This document shows, piece by piece, positions 16,845 through 26,757 of a stretch of 35,141 nucleotides of DNA. This DNA comes from Clostridiaceae bacterium (GTDB lineage: Bacteria; Bacillota; Clostridia; Peptostreptococcales; Natronincolaceae), in NCBI GenBank assembly GCA_018432235.1, contig JAHDLO010000040.1, positions 1 to 35,141 on the forward strand. The letters run 5' to 3'. A program made the translations under genes and the position numbers. Every line of letters starts with the position of its first letter. The first letter of the stretch is position 1. The notes beneath the pieces were generated by a model. That model searched no databases. It was not told the DNA's origin and was given only the letters and a program-made list of their open reading frames with translations.

Positions 16845-19800
16845 AAACACATTAGATTTTATAAGTACAGTTCCAGGTTTCCAATATGCGATTAACTTAA
16901 ATTATGACTTGAAAAACCCCGAAAAAATTGAAAGATATATTGCTACAACCGGTGCTATAGATATTATGGAAGATATCCTATTAAGCCTTAAAGCGAACTC
17001 AACTGACAGAGCGAGACTCTTTGTGGGACCTTACGGTAAAGGTAAATCGCATCTAGTTTTGGTACTTATGGCTTTATTATATTATAGAGATAATTATGTA
17101 TTTAACGACTTGCTAAGGGAAATTAAACAATACAAACCAGAACTTTTTGATTTAGCTTTTTCAGTTATGAACGATGATAAAAAACTACTGCCTGTAGTAG
17201 TAACTGGCACTACTTTAAGTATGACACAATCTCTATTACAGTCATTAAACAAAACGCTTAAGGAAAATGATTTGTTTGATATAATGCCAGATACTTATTT
17301 TAATGCAGCTAATGACATGATTAAGTTATGGGAAACTGAATATCCAGATACTTTTAAAAATTTCACAAAATCAATAAATACAACTGCTAAAGAGTTCTCT
17401 AATCAGCTTAAAGAATTTAACCAAACAGTATACAATGAATTTGTGAATATCTATCCCAAGCTAACTTCTGGTGCTCAATTTAATCCGCTACAAGGAATTG
17501 ATGTAGTTGACTTATATAGTGATGTAGTAATCAAGTTAAAGGATAAAGGATATAAAGGAATTTATATTGTTTATGATGAGTTTAGTAAATTTCTTGAAGG
17601 GAATATCGACGGGAATTCTGCTATGGATATTAAGTTACTTCAAGATTTTGCTGAGAAATGTAATCGTAGCGGAGAAAATCAACTGCATATTTTACTTATT
17701 TCTCATAAAAGTATTAGCAATTATGTAGATAAGCTGCCAAAGCAAAAAATAGATGCCTGGAGAGCAGTTGAAAATCGATTTAAAACTATAGAAATTAACT
17801 ATTTGGAAACTCAAACGTATGAAATAATTTCACATGTAATTCTTAAAGATAAAGAAAAATGGAAGCATTTTTATGATGAAAATAGAAATGCTTTTAATCA
17901 GTTAACCTTACAAGCCAGTCGAAGTGGTATTTTTAATGGTATTGGAGAAATGTTAGAGGAGTCTGTTGTTTACGGAACATATCCTATGCATCCAATTAGT
18001 ACATTCATTTTACCTAAAATATCGGAAAGAGTAGCTCAAAATGAGAGGACTATTTTTACTTTTTTGTCGTCTAATGAAATAAGTACTTTAGGATATTTTA
18101 TACATTATGAGAAATCAGATTTTCCTTTATTGACTCCGGACTATATTTACAATTATTTTGAAACGTTATTTAAGAAAGAAAATTATAAATCAGAGATATA
18201 TCGAGTTTGGAGAGATACAGCTACCGCTTTAAGAAAATTGGATGATAGCGAGAACTTAGCTTCGGCCATTTTAAAAACTTTAGGATTGATTTATATTTTG
18301 GGCGATTTTCAAAAATTACCGCCAACCATAGAGTTGATTAAGTTGATATATTTTAACATAGATGTAGAAGCAGTTATTGAAAAGCTTATAGATAAAAAAA
18401 TTCTATATCATGTAAAGAGTAAAGGTCACTTAAAGTTTCTTGAAGCAACAGACATAGATATTAACGAATTAGTTGAGAATACAATTGTGAAGCGTAGTCA
18501 AACTTTCAGTAGTAAGAATTCATTGAATCAGCTAAGCTGTGATCATTATCTATATGCGACTGGTTATAATGACGAATATGAAATAACTAGATATTTTGAC
18601 TTTGAATTTATTGAATTGAAGGAGTTATATGAAACAACGAACTGGAACAAGAGAATACAAAAGAAAAAATCGGATGGCACAGTTTTTTCAATTATCATAG
18701 GTTCTAATGACTCTTTTTATGAAGCTAAGCAAAGACTGAAAGAAATAAACCATAATAGATTACTTTTTATTTTGCCTAAAAAATCGTATAACATTGATGA
18801 TTTATTGAGACAGTATGATGCTATAGAATTTTTGATTGGGAAAAATAATCATGAGGATCATGATAAGTTATTGAACGAGGAGCTAAATGTATATCTTGAT
18901 GATATTAAGCATCAATTATATAACTATATAAATATTTTTATCAGACCAGAATTGGGAGAAGCAGTGTATTATTATAAAGGGGAGCTACACAAGATAAGCA
19001 GAAAATCAAATTTAACGCGTCTGTTATCTAAGATATGTGAGGATGTGTACTCAGATACTCCAGTCGTTAACAATGAAATAATAAACAAAAATGAGCTAAC
19101 GCCTACAGCTTTAAGTAGTCGTAGGAAGGTTATAGATGCATTATTAACGAGTAATATCGTTCCATTTCTAGGGTTGAGTGGATATGGACTAGATGTGAGT
19201 ATCATGCAATCAACCTTAATATCAAAGGGCATACTTATAGAAAACAGCGAAAGAGCCTATTTATGTACGCAAGGACTCGAGCCTAGGCTTCAAAATGTTT
19301 TAAATATTATTCAAGAATTCATATTAAATACATCTAAAGAAGGGCCTCAGGCATTCAATAACCTATACCATGTTCTCACAGGAACTGATAGGCGCATAGG
19401 ACTCAGAAGAGGTATAATACCTATTTATTTAGCTGTGATATTGCACCAGCATAAGCGACATATAATAATAGTCAGGAATGGCCAGGAATTAGAAGTTAAC
19501 GGGCAGCTCTTAGATGATATTAATGAAAAGCCGCAAGATTACGAAATCTACTTGGAAGATTGGAATGAAGCTAAAGAGAGCTACATACAAAGCCTTGTGG
19601 AAATGTTTAATGCAAATTCAAATGAAAAAGAGTATAATACCTTTGATTATGTTTTCAAGGCAATACATAGATGGTTTTATGATTTGCCCAAATATGCTAT
19701 GAATTATACCGAAAAATATTTAGGCAACGGTGAGTTCATCAAAGTAGATAAAAAGATATCACAATTACGCAATAGTCTAAAAGGCACTCGAATTAATTCA

Positions 19801-20448
19801 AGAGAATTTTTGTTTAGAAAGCTACCTCAAATCTTTGCATATAAAGAACAAGATAAAAAAATAGCAAAAGACCTGAAAATGCTCAAAAACGAACTTGATT
19901 CCATAAAACTTCATTTGATGGATACATTAGCCGAAGATATTAGGTTGATATATGGAAAGAACGATGCTAAAAATGCTTCATTGAAGTCAATATTAATAGA
20001 TTGGTATGAGAGTTTAGAAGAGTATACAAAACTAAATCTATATGGACATGGAGAAGATAGTTTTTTAAAAGCTATAGGTGCTATATCAAATAACCATTAT
20101 GAATTTATTGAGAGTATTGCAAAGAGCATAACTGGATTAAGATTAGAGGACTGGGACGATCATGTTGTTTTAAAATTTTACAACAAAATGCTAGAATTTA
20201 AGAATAATATTGAAGGTTATAATAATGAGCTTAAACAAAGAGATCAGGATGAGTTTGAAGATTCATTATATAAGATAACCTTTGTAACGGATGGAACCGA
20301 AATAACTAAGTCTTTTGTAAAGAGAGAGGTTTCTAAAGAGGCTAAAGTACTATTTAATGAATTGGAAGCTCTTCTCGGTGATTATTCTAACTTAGAAAAA
20401 AATGAAAAGAGACAGATATTACTAGAAATATTTGAAAAGTGCTGCTGA
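16831..20448 (+). CDS. Large P-loop ATPase, SspC-like (1205 aa)
   Basis: I choose the ATG at 16831, with GAGGGA six bases upstream, over an in-frame TTG at 16813. Residues 66-74 are a Walker A motif (GPYGKGKSH) and VYDE (247-250) fits Walker B, followed by SKFLEGN. The rest is a long helical protein without other motifs I can name. Length and layout resemble the large ATPases of Ssp and BREX systems (SspC, BrxC/PglY). Placement between the DUF4007 and cysteine desulfurase genes favours SspC, an ATPase needed for phosphorothioate modification. Start and upstream stop overlap, so synthesis is coupled. Confidence 0.75.
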   Translation: MNKNKNTLDFISTVPGFQYAINLNYDLKNPEKIERYIATTGAIDIMEDILLSLKANSTDRARLFVGPYGKGKSHLVLVLMALLYYRDNYVFNDLLREIKQYKPELFDLAFSVMNDDKKLLPVVVTGTTLSMTQSLLQSLNKTLKENDLFDIMPDTYFNAANDMIKLWETEYPDTFKNFTKSINTTAKEFSNQLKEFNQTVYNEFVNIYPKLTSGAQFNPLQGIDVVDLYSDVVIKLKDKGYKGIYIVYDEFSKFLEGNIDGNSAMDIKLLQDFAEKCNRSGENQLHILLISHKSISNYVDKLPKQKIDAWRAVENRFKTIEINYLETQTYEIISHVILKDKEKWKHFYDENRNAFNQLTLQASRSGIFNGIGEMLEESVVYGTYPMHPISTFILPKISERVAQNERTIFTFLSSNEISTLGYFIHYEKSDFPLLTPDYIYNYFETLFKKENYKSEIYRVWRDTATALRKLDDSENLASAILKTLGLIYILGDFQKLPPTIELIKLIYFNIDVEAVIEKLIDKKILYHVKSKGHLKFLEATDIDINELVENTIVKRSQTFSSKNSLNQLSCDHYLYATGYNDEYEITRYFDFEFIELKELYETTNWNKRIQKKKSDGTVFSIIIGSNDSFYEAKQRLKEINHNRLLFILPKKSYNIDDLLRQYDAIEFLIGKNNHEDHDKLLNEELNVYLDDIKHQLYNYINIFIRPELGEAVYYYKGELHKISRKSNLTRLLSKICEDVYSDTPVVNNEIINKNELTPTALSSRRKVIDALLTSNIVPFLGLSGYGLDVSIMQSTLISKGILIENSERAYLCTQGLEPRLQNVLNIIQEFILNTSKEGPQAFNNLYHVLTGTDRRIGLRRGIIPIYLAVILHQHKRHIIIVRNGQELEVNGQLLDDINEKPQDYEIYLEDWNEAKESYIQSLVEMFNANSNEKEYNTFDYVFKAIHRWFYDLPKYAMNYTEKYLGNGEFIKVDKKISQLRNSLKGTRINSREFLFRKLPQIFAYKEQDKKIAKDLKMLKNELDSIKLHLMDTLAEDIRLIYGKNDAKNASLKSILIDWYESLEEYTKLNLYGHGEDSFLKAIGAISNNHYEFIESIAKSITGLRLEDWDDHVVLKFYNKMLEFKNNIEGYNNELKQRDQDEFEDSLYKITFVTDGTEITKSFVKREVSKEAKVLFNELEALLGDYSNLEKNEKRQILLEIFEKCC

Positions 20449-20456
20449 TTTATTGA

Positions 20457-20500
20457 AAGCTTGTACCTTAAAATGTTATCATTTTGGTATAAGCTTTTTC
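20457..20500 (+). terminator. Hairpin between the SspC-like and cysteine desulfurase genes
   Basis: AAGCTTGTACC pairs with GGTATAAGCTT (one G-U pair) and is followed by five T. It could be a leaky terminator that lowers expression of the desulfurase relative to the three upstream genes, or an mRNA-stabilising hairpin. Confidence 0.55.
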
Positions 20501-20518
20501 TATTTAGGGGGTTAAACA

Positions 20519-21682
20519 ATGTCCAGAACACTATATTTTGATAATGCAGCTACAACTTACCCAAAACCTACAGATGTTTATAATGCTATGAATGATTTTT
20601 ACATGAACAACGGAGTAAATGTAGGTCGAGGTCAATACTCACTAGCGAGCAAAGCTTCAGCATTGGTAAATGAAACAAGAGAACTAATATATAAGCTATT
20701 TAATTGTCCGGCAAATAAAAAGGTGGTTTTTACTAGTTCAGCGACAGAAGCGATAAATATAATATTACAGGGATTACCTTGGCAAGGTGAGGAGAATGTA
20801 TATATTACACATTTCGAACACAACGGAGTTCTTAGATGTCTAAATCATCTAAGAGAAGTACATAATATTGATTTGAGTAATGAGAACTATCTAGAAGTCG
20901 ATAGGGATACACTTTGTTATGATTTAGAAGAAATTCAAAATCAGTTTAATAGAAAAAAACCTAATGTAGTGATAATTAACCATGCCAGTAACGTATGCGG
21001 CTTAGTAGCACCTATAGAAGAAATATCGCGACTGGCTAAAAAGTATGGAGCAACTGTTATTGTAGATTGTGCACAGACAGCCGGTTTGTTAAATATTGAT
21101 TTAAGAAAGATAATGGCCGATTATGTTATATTCGCCGGTCATAAAACTATATATGGGCCTTTTGGAATTGCAGGATTTATCATTGATGAAAAATCACAAC
21201 TGAAACCATTATTGTATGGGGGGACCGGGATAGACTCAGCTAATTTAGATATGCCAACCACGATACCTGAGAGATTCGAGGTCGGGAGCCCGAACATACA
21301 AGCAATTGCCGGCCTCAATGCGGCTTTAAAATGGCTGTTCAGTACAGGAGTAAATAATATATATGAGAAAGAAAGAGAGATGACAAATGAGCTGATTAGT
21401 GTTTTAAAAGAATTTGAAGTAAATATGTATTTACCTAGTGATGAAGCCAATCATATAGGAATTGTATCATGCACATTTAAAGATTTACCTACAGACGGTA
21501 TAGGAAATTTTTTGAATCAACATAATGTTGCAGTTCGAACAGGCCTACATTGTGCGCCGGACGCACATAGGTTTTTAGGAACATATCCTGGAGGCACTGT
21601 TAGATTTAGTCTAAGCTATTTCAATACTAACGATCAGCTAACATTACTAAAAGAGATTATTCGCGATATATATTTATATTAA
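20519..21682 (+). CDS. Cysteine desulfurase, SspA/DndA-like
   Basis: The 387-residue protein is a class V PLP enzyme. FDNAATTYPKP at the N-terminus, NHASNVCG, DCAQTAG and the PLP lysine K209 in AGHKTIYGP are all present. The catalytic cysteine is C346 in RTGLHCAPDAH, so it should take sulfur from L-cysteine as a persulfide. In phosphorothioation clusters this enzyme (DndA or SspA) passes sulfur to the DndC/SspD enzyme, here encoded three genes upstream. A general Suf/Isc role cannot be excluded, but no iron-sulfur assembly genes are nearby. GGGGG precedes the ATG. A strong terminator follows the gene. Confidence 0.88.
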   Translation: MSRTLYFDNAATTYPKPTDVYNAMNDFYMNNGVNVGRGQYSLASKASALVNETRELIYKLFNCPANKKVVFTSSATEAINIILQGLPWQGEENVYITHFEHNGVLRCLNHLREVHNIDLSNENYLEVDRDTLCYDLEEIQNQFNRKKPNVVIINHASNVCGLVAPIEEISRLAKKYGATVIVDCAQTAGLLNIDLRKIMADYVIFAGHKTIYGPFGIAGFIIDEKSQLKPLLYGGTGIDSANLDMPTTIPERFEVGSPNIQAIAGLNAALKWLFSTGVNNIYEKEREMTNELISVLKEFEVNMYLPSDEANHIGIVSCTFKDLPTDGIGNFLNQHNVAVRTGLHCAPDAHRFLGTYPGGTVRFSLSYFNTNDQLTLLKEIIRDIYLY

Positions 21683-21697
21683 CAAAAAAACTTAGAG

Positions 21698-21727
21698 AAG
21701 CAGGTATACAATGCCTGCTTTTTTTGT
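21698..21727 (+). terminator. Intrinsic terminator closing the modification unit
   Basis: AAGCAGGTA pairs with TGCCTGCTT (one wobble) and is followed by seven T. It separates the four modification-type genes from the helicase-led unit. Confidence 0.85.
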
Positions 21728-21734
21728 GTGCATT

Positions 21735-21812
21735 ATTATTGCAAAATTTGTCGAATTAATTAGGAAGGTGAATTGTTATTGCACATTGAATAATAATATT
21801 ATTGCAAAATTT
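21735..21812 (+). promoter_or_regulatory. Paired 15-bp direct repeats upstream of the helicase unit
   Basis: ATTATTGCAAAATTT occurs at 21735-21749 and again at 21798-21812, both followed closely by TCGA (after G in the first copy). The spacing is 63 bp, about six helical turns. A TATACT box at 21832-21837 follows, but no good -35 lies 16-18 bp upstream of it. This pattern suggests an operator for a regulator binding both copies. Confidence 0.5.
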
Positions 21813-21862
21813 CGATAAAAAACAACATTATTATACTGATAATATGGAAAGGTTGTCAGACT

Positions 21863-24034
21863 ATGGACTTTAGAGAGCTTTATATAAAATCAGAATACCG
21901 TTCTCTCCATGATAATATTATTACTGATTTTTTTAATCCAATTCTAGATAAGTCAACATTATATAAAAGAGCAGTAGGCTTTTTTTCATCATCTGCACTA
22001 ATACAGATAACTTATGGCTTAACAAAATTGATTAAAAATGACGGGAAGATATTACTCATAGCTTCACCTAGGTTGCAAGCGGAAGATATAGAAGCGATGA
22101 AAATAGGTTATGAGGCAAGAAGGAAAGTAATTGAAAAGTCTATATTAGATTCTATTAGAGAACCCACAAATTTTTTCGAGGAAGAACGTTTAAACCTTCT
22201 AGCTACTTTGATATCAGAAGGTCGACTAGATATAAAATTAGCGTTTACTGAAAAAAACGACACAATAGGCATGTATCATGAGAAATTAGGCTTATTATAT
22301 GATTCTTCAAATAATATAATTGCTTTCACCGGTTCCATGAATGAAACAAGCAATGCATTTTTATATAATTATGAAAGTATAGATGTGTTCTGCTCCTGGA
22401 CTAAAGATAAGGAGAGAGTCATGTTAAAAGAGGAAGCATTTGAGACTTTATGGTCAAATAAGGATTCAAATGTTGAAATAATCGAATTTCCTAAAGTAGC
22501 ATATGAGAAATTGAAGTCATATAAGAAAGAAAAAATCGACATTGATATGGATAACAGAATTCTGCAATGTGCTGATATAAAACAGTTGAAACCTCTATTG
22601 TCAGAACCAATGATCCCGGCAGGGTTTTCATTCCATGATTATCAGATTGAAGCAATTGATAATTGGGAAAAGCAAGATTTCGTAGGAATCTTTGATATGG
22701 CTACAGGTACAGGGAAGACCTATACTGGGCTTGGAGCACTAGAGAGATTATATCAAACCGTTAAAGGCCAACTTGCTGTTGTAATAGTATGCCCATATCA
22801 ACATTTGGTAGAACAATGGGTTGAGGATATTAATAAATTTAATATCAAACCGATTATTGGGTATAGTAGCTCACCTCAAAGAGACTGGCGAAGAAAATTA
22901 GAGAGTGCTGTGCGTGATCAAAAAATAAAGGTAAGGGGTAGTAGCTTTTTTTGCTTTATATGCACTAATGCTACATTTTCTAGTGATTTTGTTCAGCGAC
23001 AGATTTCTAAAATTAGAGGGAATGCACTTTTGTTAGTTGATGAAGCGCACAATTTTGGTTCAACAAAACTAAGCACATTATTGTCAGAAAACTTTAATTA
23101 TAGGCTAGCATTATCGGCTACGCTTGAAAGGCATAATGACGAGGAAGGCACAGAAAAACTATATAAGTATTTTGGAAATGTATGTATAAAATATACTCTT
23201 GATATGGCTATTTCAGAAGGGAAATTAACCCCATACAAGTATTATCCTGTGCTAGTAAGCTTAAATGAGAAGGAACTGCAGCTTTATTCGTATTTATCAC
23301 AAGAAATTGCTAAGTGTCTGATTCAGGACAAAACGGGTAAAGTCAGATTAAATGAAAAAGGAGAAAAATTAGCTTTGAAGAGGTCTAGATTAGTTGCCGC
23401 TGCATCAGACAAAATTGAGCTATTGCGCGAATTAATTAGTCCATATAAAAATGATAATTATATGCTGGTTTATTGTGGTGCCACTACACTGTTGCCAGAT
23501 AACCAAGATTACTCTGATGTTGATATTGAAGACATAAGGCAAATTGACGCAGTAACGAAAATGCTTGGTAATGACTTGGAAATGAAGGTTTCGCAGTTTA
23601 CTTCTCGTGAAGATGCTGAAGAAAGAGAAATTTTAAAGCATAAATTCCAAAGGGCAGATAATTTACAAGCGTTGATTGCAATAAAGTGTCTAGATGAGGG
23701 TGTTAACATACCAAGTATAAAAACGGCATTTATCTTAGCGAGCACTACTAATCCTAAAGAATATATACAAAGGCGAGGAAGAGTTCTGAGACTTGCCAAA
23801 GGAAAGGACTATGCAGAAATTTTTGACTTTGTTACAACGCCAAGACCATTAGATGAAGTCTCTTCATTAACTGAAGATGTGATGAAGAAGGAACTTGGAC
23901 TAGTTAAGAATGAATTGAAAAGAGTTATCGAATTTGCTAGATTAGCAATGAACTATATGGAAGCTGATAAAATTATACAATCAATAATAGAGACCTATAA
24001 TTTAGAGATTGATGAATTGTATTATGATAATTAA
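21863..24034 (+). CDS. PLD-like nuclease fused to a superfamily 2 helicase
   Basis: The 723-residue protein has an N-terminal phospholipase-D-like part (about 1-180) with YKRAVGFFSSSAL and one HKD-type motif: H139, K141, D147 in YHEKLGLLYD, then FTGSMNET. A superfamily 2 helicase follows: motif Q region FHDYQIEAI, Walker A ATGTGKT (280-286), DEAH in LLVDEAHNFGS, SAT in LALSATLERH and motif VI QRRGRVLR near 630. One HKD copy implies dimerisation for catalysis if active. Such fusions occur in many restriction-type defence systems. It heads the second unit; AAAGGTTG before the ATG is a weak ribosome site. Cutting or unwinding unmodified DNA is an inferred role. Confidence 0.82.
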   Translation: MDFRELYIKSEYRSLHDNIITDFFNPILDKSTLYKRAVGFFSSSALIQITYGLTKLIKNDGKILLIASPRLQAEDIEAMKIGYEARRKVIEKSILDSIREPTNFFEEERLNLLATLISEGRLDIKLAFTEKNDTIGMYHEKLGLLYDSSNNIIAFTGSMNETSNAFLYNYESIDVFCSWTKDKERVMLKEEAFETLWSNKDSNVEIIEFPKVAYEKLKSYKKEKIDIDMDNRILQCADIKQLKPLLSEPMIPAGFSFHDYQIEAIDNWEKQDFVGIFDMATGTGKTYTGLGALERLYQTVKGQLAVVIVCPYQHLVEQWVEDINKFNIKPIIGYSSSPQRDWRRKLESAVRDQKIKVRGSSFFCFICTNATFSSDFVQRQISKIRGNALLLVDEAHNFGSTKLSTLLSENFNYRLALSATLERHNDEEGTEKLYKYFGNVCIKYTLDMAISEGKLTPYKYYPVLVSLNEKELQLYSYLSQEIAKCLIQDKTGKVRLNEKGEKLALKRSRLVAAASDKIELLRELISPYKNDNYMLVYCGATTLLPDNQDYSDVDIEDIRQIDAVTKMLGNDLEMKVSQFTSREDAEEREILKHKFQRADNLQALIAIKCLDEGVNIPSIKTAFILASTTNPKEYIQRRGRVLRLAKGKDYAEIFDFVTTPRPLDEVSSLTEDVMKKELGLVKNELKRVIEFARLAMNYMEADKIIQSIIETYNLEIDELYYDN

Positions 24035-24054
24035 ATGTAAGGAGTGTGGCTGGC

Positions 24055-24219
24055 ATGTCTGAACCAAATGAAATTATTGTTGATGAACAGAGAGTAAAAA
24101 GATTGCTTCAAAAGTTAATAATTATGGAGAAAAACAATATTAAAACCAAGCAGTATAATGAGGTTGAAATGGTGAAAAAGATTAAAAAAGCGATAGAGGA
24201 GGAGATTGAATGTTATTAA
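24055..24219 (+). CDS. Small modification-system-associated protein (54 aa)
   Basis: The 54-codon ORF starts at an ATG preceded by AAGGAGTG and ends 10 bp inside the next gene, so it is translationally coupled to the DndD-like ATPase. The product is charged and helical (MSEPNEIIVDEQRVKRLL, then VKKIKKAIEEEIECY). I recall short proteins of this kind annotated next to DndD-like ATPases in DNA-modification loci, though I cannot verify that here. It may be a small partner of the ATPase. Confidence 0.65.
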   Translation: MSEPNEIIVDEQRVKRLLQKLIIMEKNNIKTKQYNEVEMVKKIKKAIEEEIECY

Positions 24220-26204
24220 AATCTCTAAAGCTTGAAAATTTTCGTCAGTTTAAATATGAACGTGAGGTGATTTTTGCTACCGATCCACATAATAATGTTA
24301 CTGTAATTATGGGTGAAAATGGTTCAGGTAAGACTACATTAGCACAAGCTTTCACATGGTGTTTGTATGGAGAAACGGATTTTGAAGATAAGTTCTTACT
24401 TAATAAGATTACATCTGGACAACTGATGCCTGAAGAATTAGCCAAAGTAAGAGTAGATATGAATCTAATTCATGGTGGTACTGAATATACAATTACTAGA
24501 GAACAGGCATACAAAAAAGATTTAAGTGGGAGAATAAAGGCTCAAAATACTGTATTTAATATAGCTTATAAAAAAGATGGACAACAAGAATTTCTTAAAC
24601 CCACAGAAACAGATATGAGAATGAAAGAAATATTGCCAAAGGAGCTATCAAAATACTTTTTCTTTGATGGAGAAAGAATTGGTAACATGAGTAAAGAAAT
24701 TAAAAAAGGAAAAAGTCAAGAGTTTGCACAGGCTGTACGGAGTTTACTTGGACTTAATGCTTTTGTTGCTGCAATAGAACACCTAAAGCCGACTTCGAAA
24801 AATGGAGTAATAGGTAGCTATAATGAAAGCTATGATTCTTCTAGTGACAAAAAGATAGCACATTACACAACACAGATTCAGGATATGCAGGATCAAATTG
24901 ATAGAGTCGATACACGAATTAATGAAATTGAAAACGAAGTATCTATTGCTGCAGAAAGGTGTGAAGAGCTTAAAATAAAATTATTAAAAAATAGTGAAAG
25001 TCAAAAACTTCAAGAAGAGAAAGAAAAACTTAAAAAACAGGTTGATACCTTCAAACAATCTAAGATTTCAGCGATTAGTTCCTTAACAAAGCACTTTAAT
25101 ACACATGCTGCTTCTTATTTCGCAAAATCCTTAATAAAGGACGCATTAGAAAATCTATCTACGGCAGACAAGCTAGATAAAGGAATACCAGATATGCATG
25201 CACGTACAATTGAATTTCTGATAAAGAGAGGTGTATGTGTATGTGGAAATAAGATTGAGTTCGGTAACAATGAGTACAATGAATTAAATAAAGCTCTAGA
25301 GTTCTTGCCTCCTCATTCTATAGGAATGGTTATTGCTCAATTTATAAAAGAATCTGAACTAAGAACGAAATCATCTGATTTGTTGTTTAATGAAATTACA
25401 GAGAAATACGCATTAATCCGTGATTATGAAAACTCAATAGATGATAAAAAGTTAAATATTCATAACATAGAAGAAAAGTTAGTGGGAATGGAAAAAGTCG
25501 CACACTTACAGCAAGAATTAAGAAGATATGAGAAGGTATTAAGAGATTTAGACGCGGAAAAATCTGAGTTGAACCAAAAAAAAGGCTCACTTGAAACCAG
25601 CAGAGATAGAAAAATGTCAGAAAGAGAAGAATTAGCTCTGAGAGACGAAAAAAACAGAAAGATCGAAATATATAAGGCCTATGCCCAGAGTATGTATGAC
25701 GAGATATTAAGAGTATATAAACATAATGAAAATTTAGTTAGAGAAAAGCTACAGCAGTATATCAATGAAATCTTTAGAAATATATATGAGGGCGGATTAC
25801 TCTTGACTATTGATGAAAAATACAATATCCAGATAGCAGTTAATGACACTGGTGGCTACGATACAGATATTGAGACTTCGACTGCCCAAAGTATATCAGT
25901 AATATTTGCATTCATCTCCGGAATAATTAAAATGGCTAGAGAAAATAGTAGTGCTTTAGATTCAGAGACTAGAATGTTAGAGTCAGAGCCTTATCCTTTG
26001 GTGATGGATGCACCTTTGTCCTCGTTTGATAAACGTAGAATTCAAACAGTATGTGAAACTCTGCCTCAAATCGCTGAGCAAGTTATTATTTTTATAAAGG
26101 ATACTGACGGGGAACTGGCTGAAGAGCACTTGGGTGCTAAAGTTGGTAAGCGTTACATATTTGAGAAAAAAAATGAACTCGTTACTATAATAATGCCGAG
26201 GTGA
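24210..26204 (+). CDS. DndD-like SMC/Rad50-type ATPase
   Basis: The 664-residue protein begins MLLKSLKLENFRQF and has Walker A GENGSGKTT (35-43), the DndD hallmark FFFDGERI (150-157), two coiled-coil arms (about 215-290 and 390-500) and a CVCG turn near 343-346 that could be a zinc-hook-like apex. The C-terminal half carries Walker B (PLVMDAPLSSFD). DndD proteins are ATPases of phosphorothioate modification that may remodel DNA. Here the gene sits beside a helicase and a small protein instead of DndBCE, so it may serve the restriction half. The last Walker B region and D-loop look intact. Confidence 0.82.
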   Translation: MLLKSLKLENFRQFKYEREVIFATDPHNNVTVIMGENGSGKTTLAQAFTWCLYGETDFEDKFLLNKITSGQLMPEELAKVRVDMNLIHGGTEYTITREQAYKKDLSGRIKAQNTVFNIAYKKDGQQEFLKPTETDMRMKEILPKELSKYFFFDGERIGNMSKEIKKGKSQEFAQAVRSLLGLNAFVAAIEHLKPTSKNGVIGSYNESYDSSSDKKIAHYTTQIQDMQDQIDRVDTRINEIENEVSIAAERCEELKIKLLKNSESQKLQEEKEKLKKQVDTFKQSKISAISSLTKHFNTHAASYFAKSLIKDALENLSTADKLDKGIPDMHARTIEFLIKRGVCVCGNKIEFGNNEYNELNKALEFLPPHSIGMVIAQFIKESELRTKSSDLLFNEITEKYALIRDYENSIDDKKLNIHNIEEKLVGMEKVAHLQQELRRYEKVLRDLDAEKSELNQKKGSLETSRDRKMSEREELALRDEKNRKIEIYKAYAQSMYDEILRVYKHNENLVREKLQQYINEIFRNIYEGGLLLTIDEKYNIQIAVNDTGGYDTDIETSTAQSISVIFAFISGIIKMARENSSALDSETRMLESEPYPLVMDAPLSSFDKRRIQTVCETLPQIAEQVIIFIKDTDGELAEEHLGAKVGKRYIFEKKNELVTIIMPR

Positions 26205-26208
26205 TTAA

Positions 26209-26739
26209 ATGTTTGATAAGGAGTATTCTTTTAAAGGTATACATGCAGAAAAGGTTATTAGATTAACAGCACAGTTCGATAATAATAATTCCGCAAAACT
26301 GTTCAATCGAAATATCGATGTCTATGTAATAGCACCACTTATTGGGTTTTTATATGGACGCAGATCTGAACTAGATAAGTCAAATAGTGATAAAACTACA
26401 AAAATATTTCCACATCAGTTATCAAATGAATTTACAAATTTAAAATATAACTTTCAGTTAATCATGCTTTTAGACAATAAAAACGAACCTTCACTTGATG
26501 AACGTATCAATAAGGCGTTTAGGTATTATGGAGATAAAAGCCAACCGGATGAGAAATTATTTGAACAATACGTTTTAGGGGGAGTCGACGTTCTATATGA
26601 TAAGCTCATAGAAAATGCGACTTTGCCTGATGATTATATTAAAAATCTCTATGATTTCATGGAAGAGTTTGATATGAGATATAATGAAGCTATTTCAATG
26701 GATAGCATTCTCGAACTATGCAAATTAGCGCGGAGCTAA
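26209..26739 (+). CDS. Uncharacterised protein of the phosphorothioation-type island (176 aa)
   Basis: The ATG lies 4 bp after the DndD-like stop, with AGGTGA as ribosome site. The sequence is acidic and helical: FNRNIDVYVIAPLIGFLYGR near 32-51, then DERINKAFRYYGDK and YVLGGVDVLYDKLIE. There is no signal peptide, membrane helix or catalytic motif that I can see, and I do not recognise a family. Tight coupling to the ATPase suggests that it works with it, for example as a subunit or a DndE-like DNA-binding helper; that is inference. Confidence 0.6.
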   Translation: MFDKEYSFKGIHAEKVIRLTAQFDNNNSAKLFNRNIDVYVIAPLIGFLYGRRSELDKSNSDKTTKIFPHQLSNEFTNLKYNFQLIMLLDNKNEPSLDERINKAFRYYGDKSQPDEKLFEQYVLGGVDVLYDKLIENATLPDDYIKNLYDFMEEFDMRYNEAISMDSILELCKLARS

Positions 26740-26757
26740 AAGGAGTTAAATAGCATA

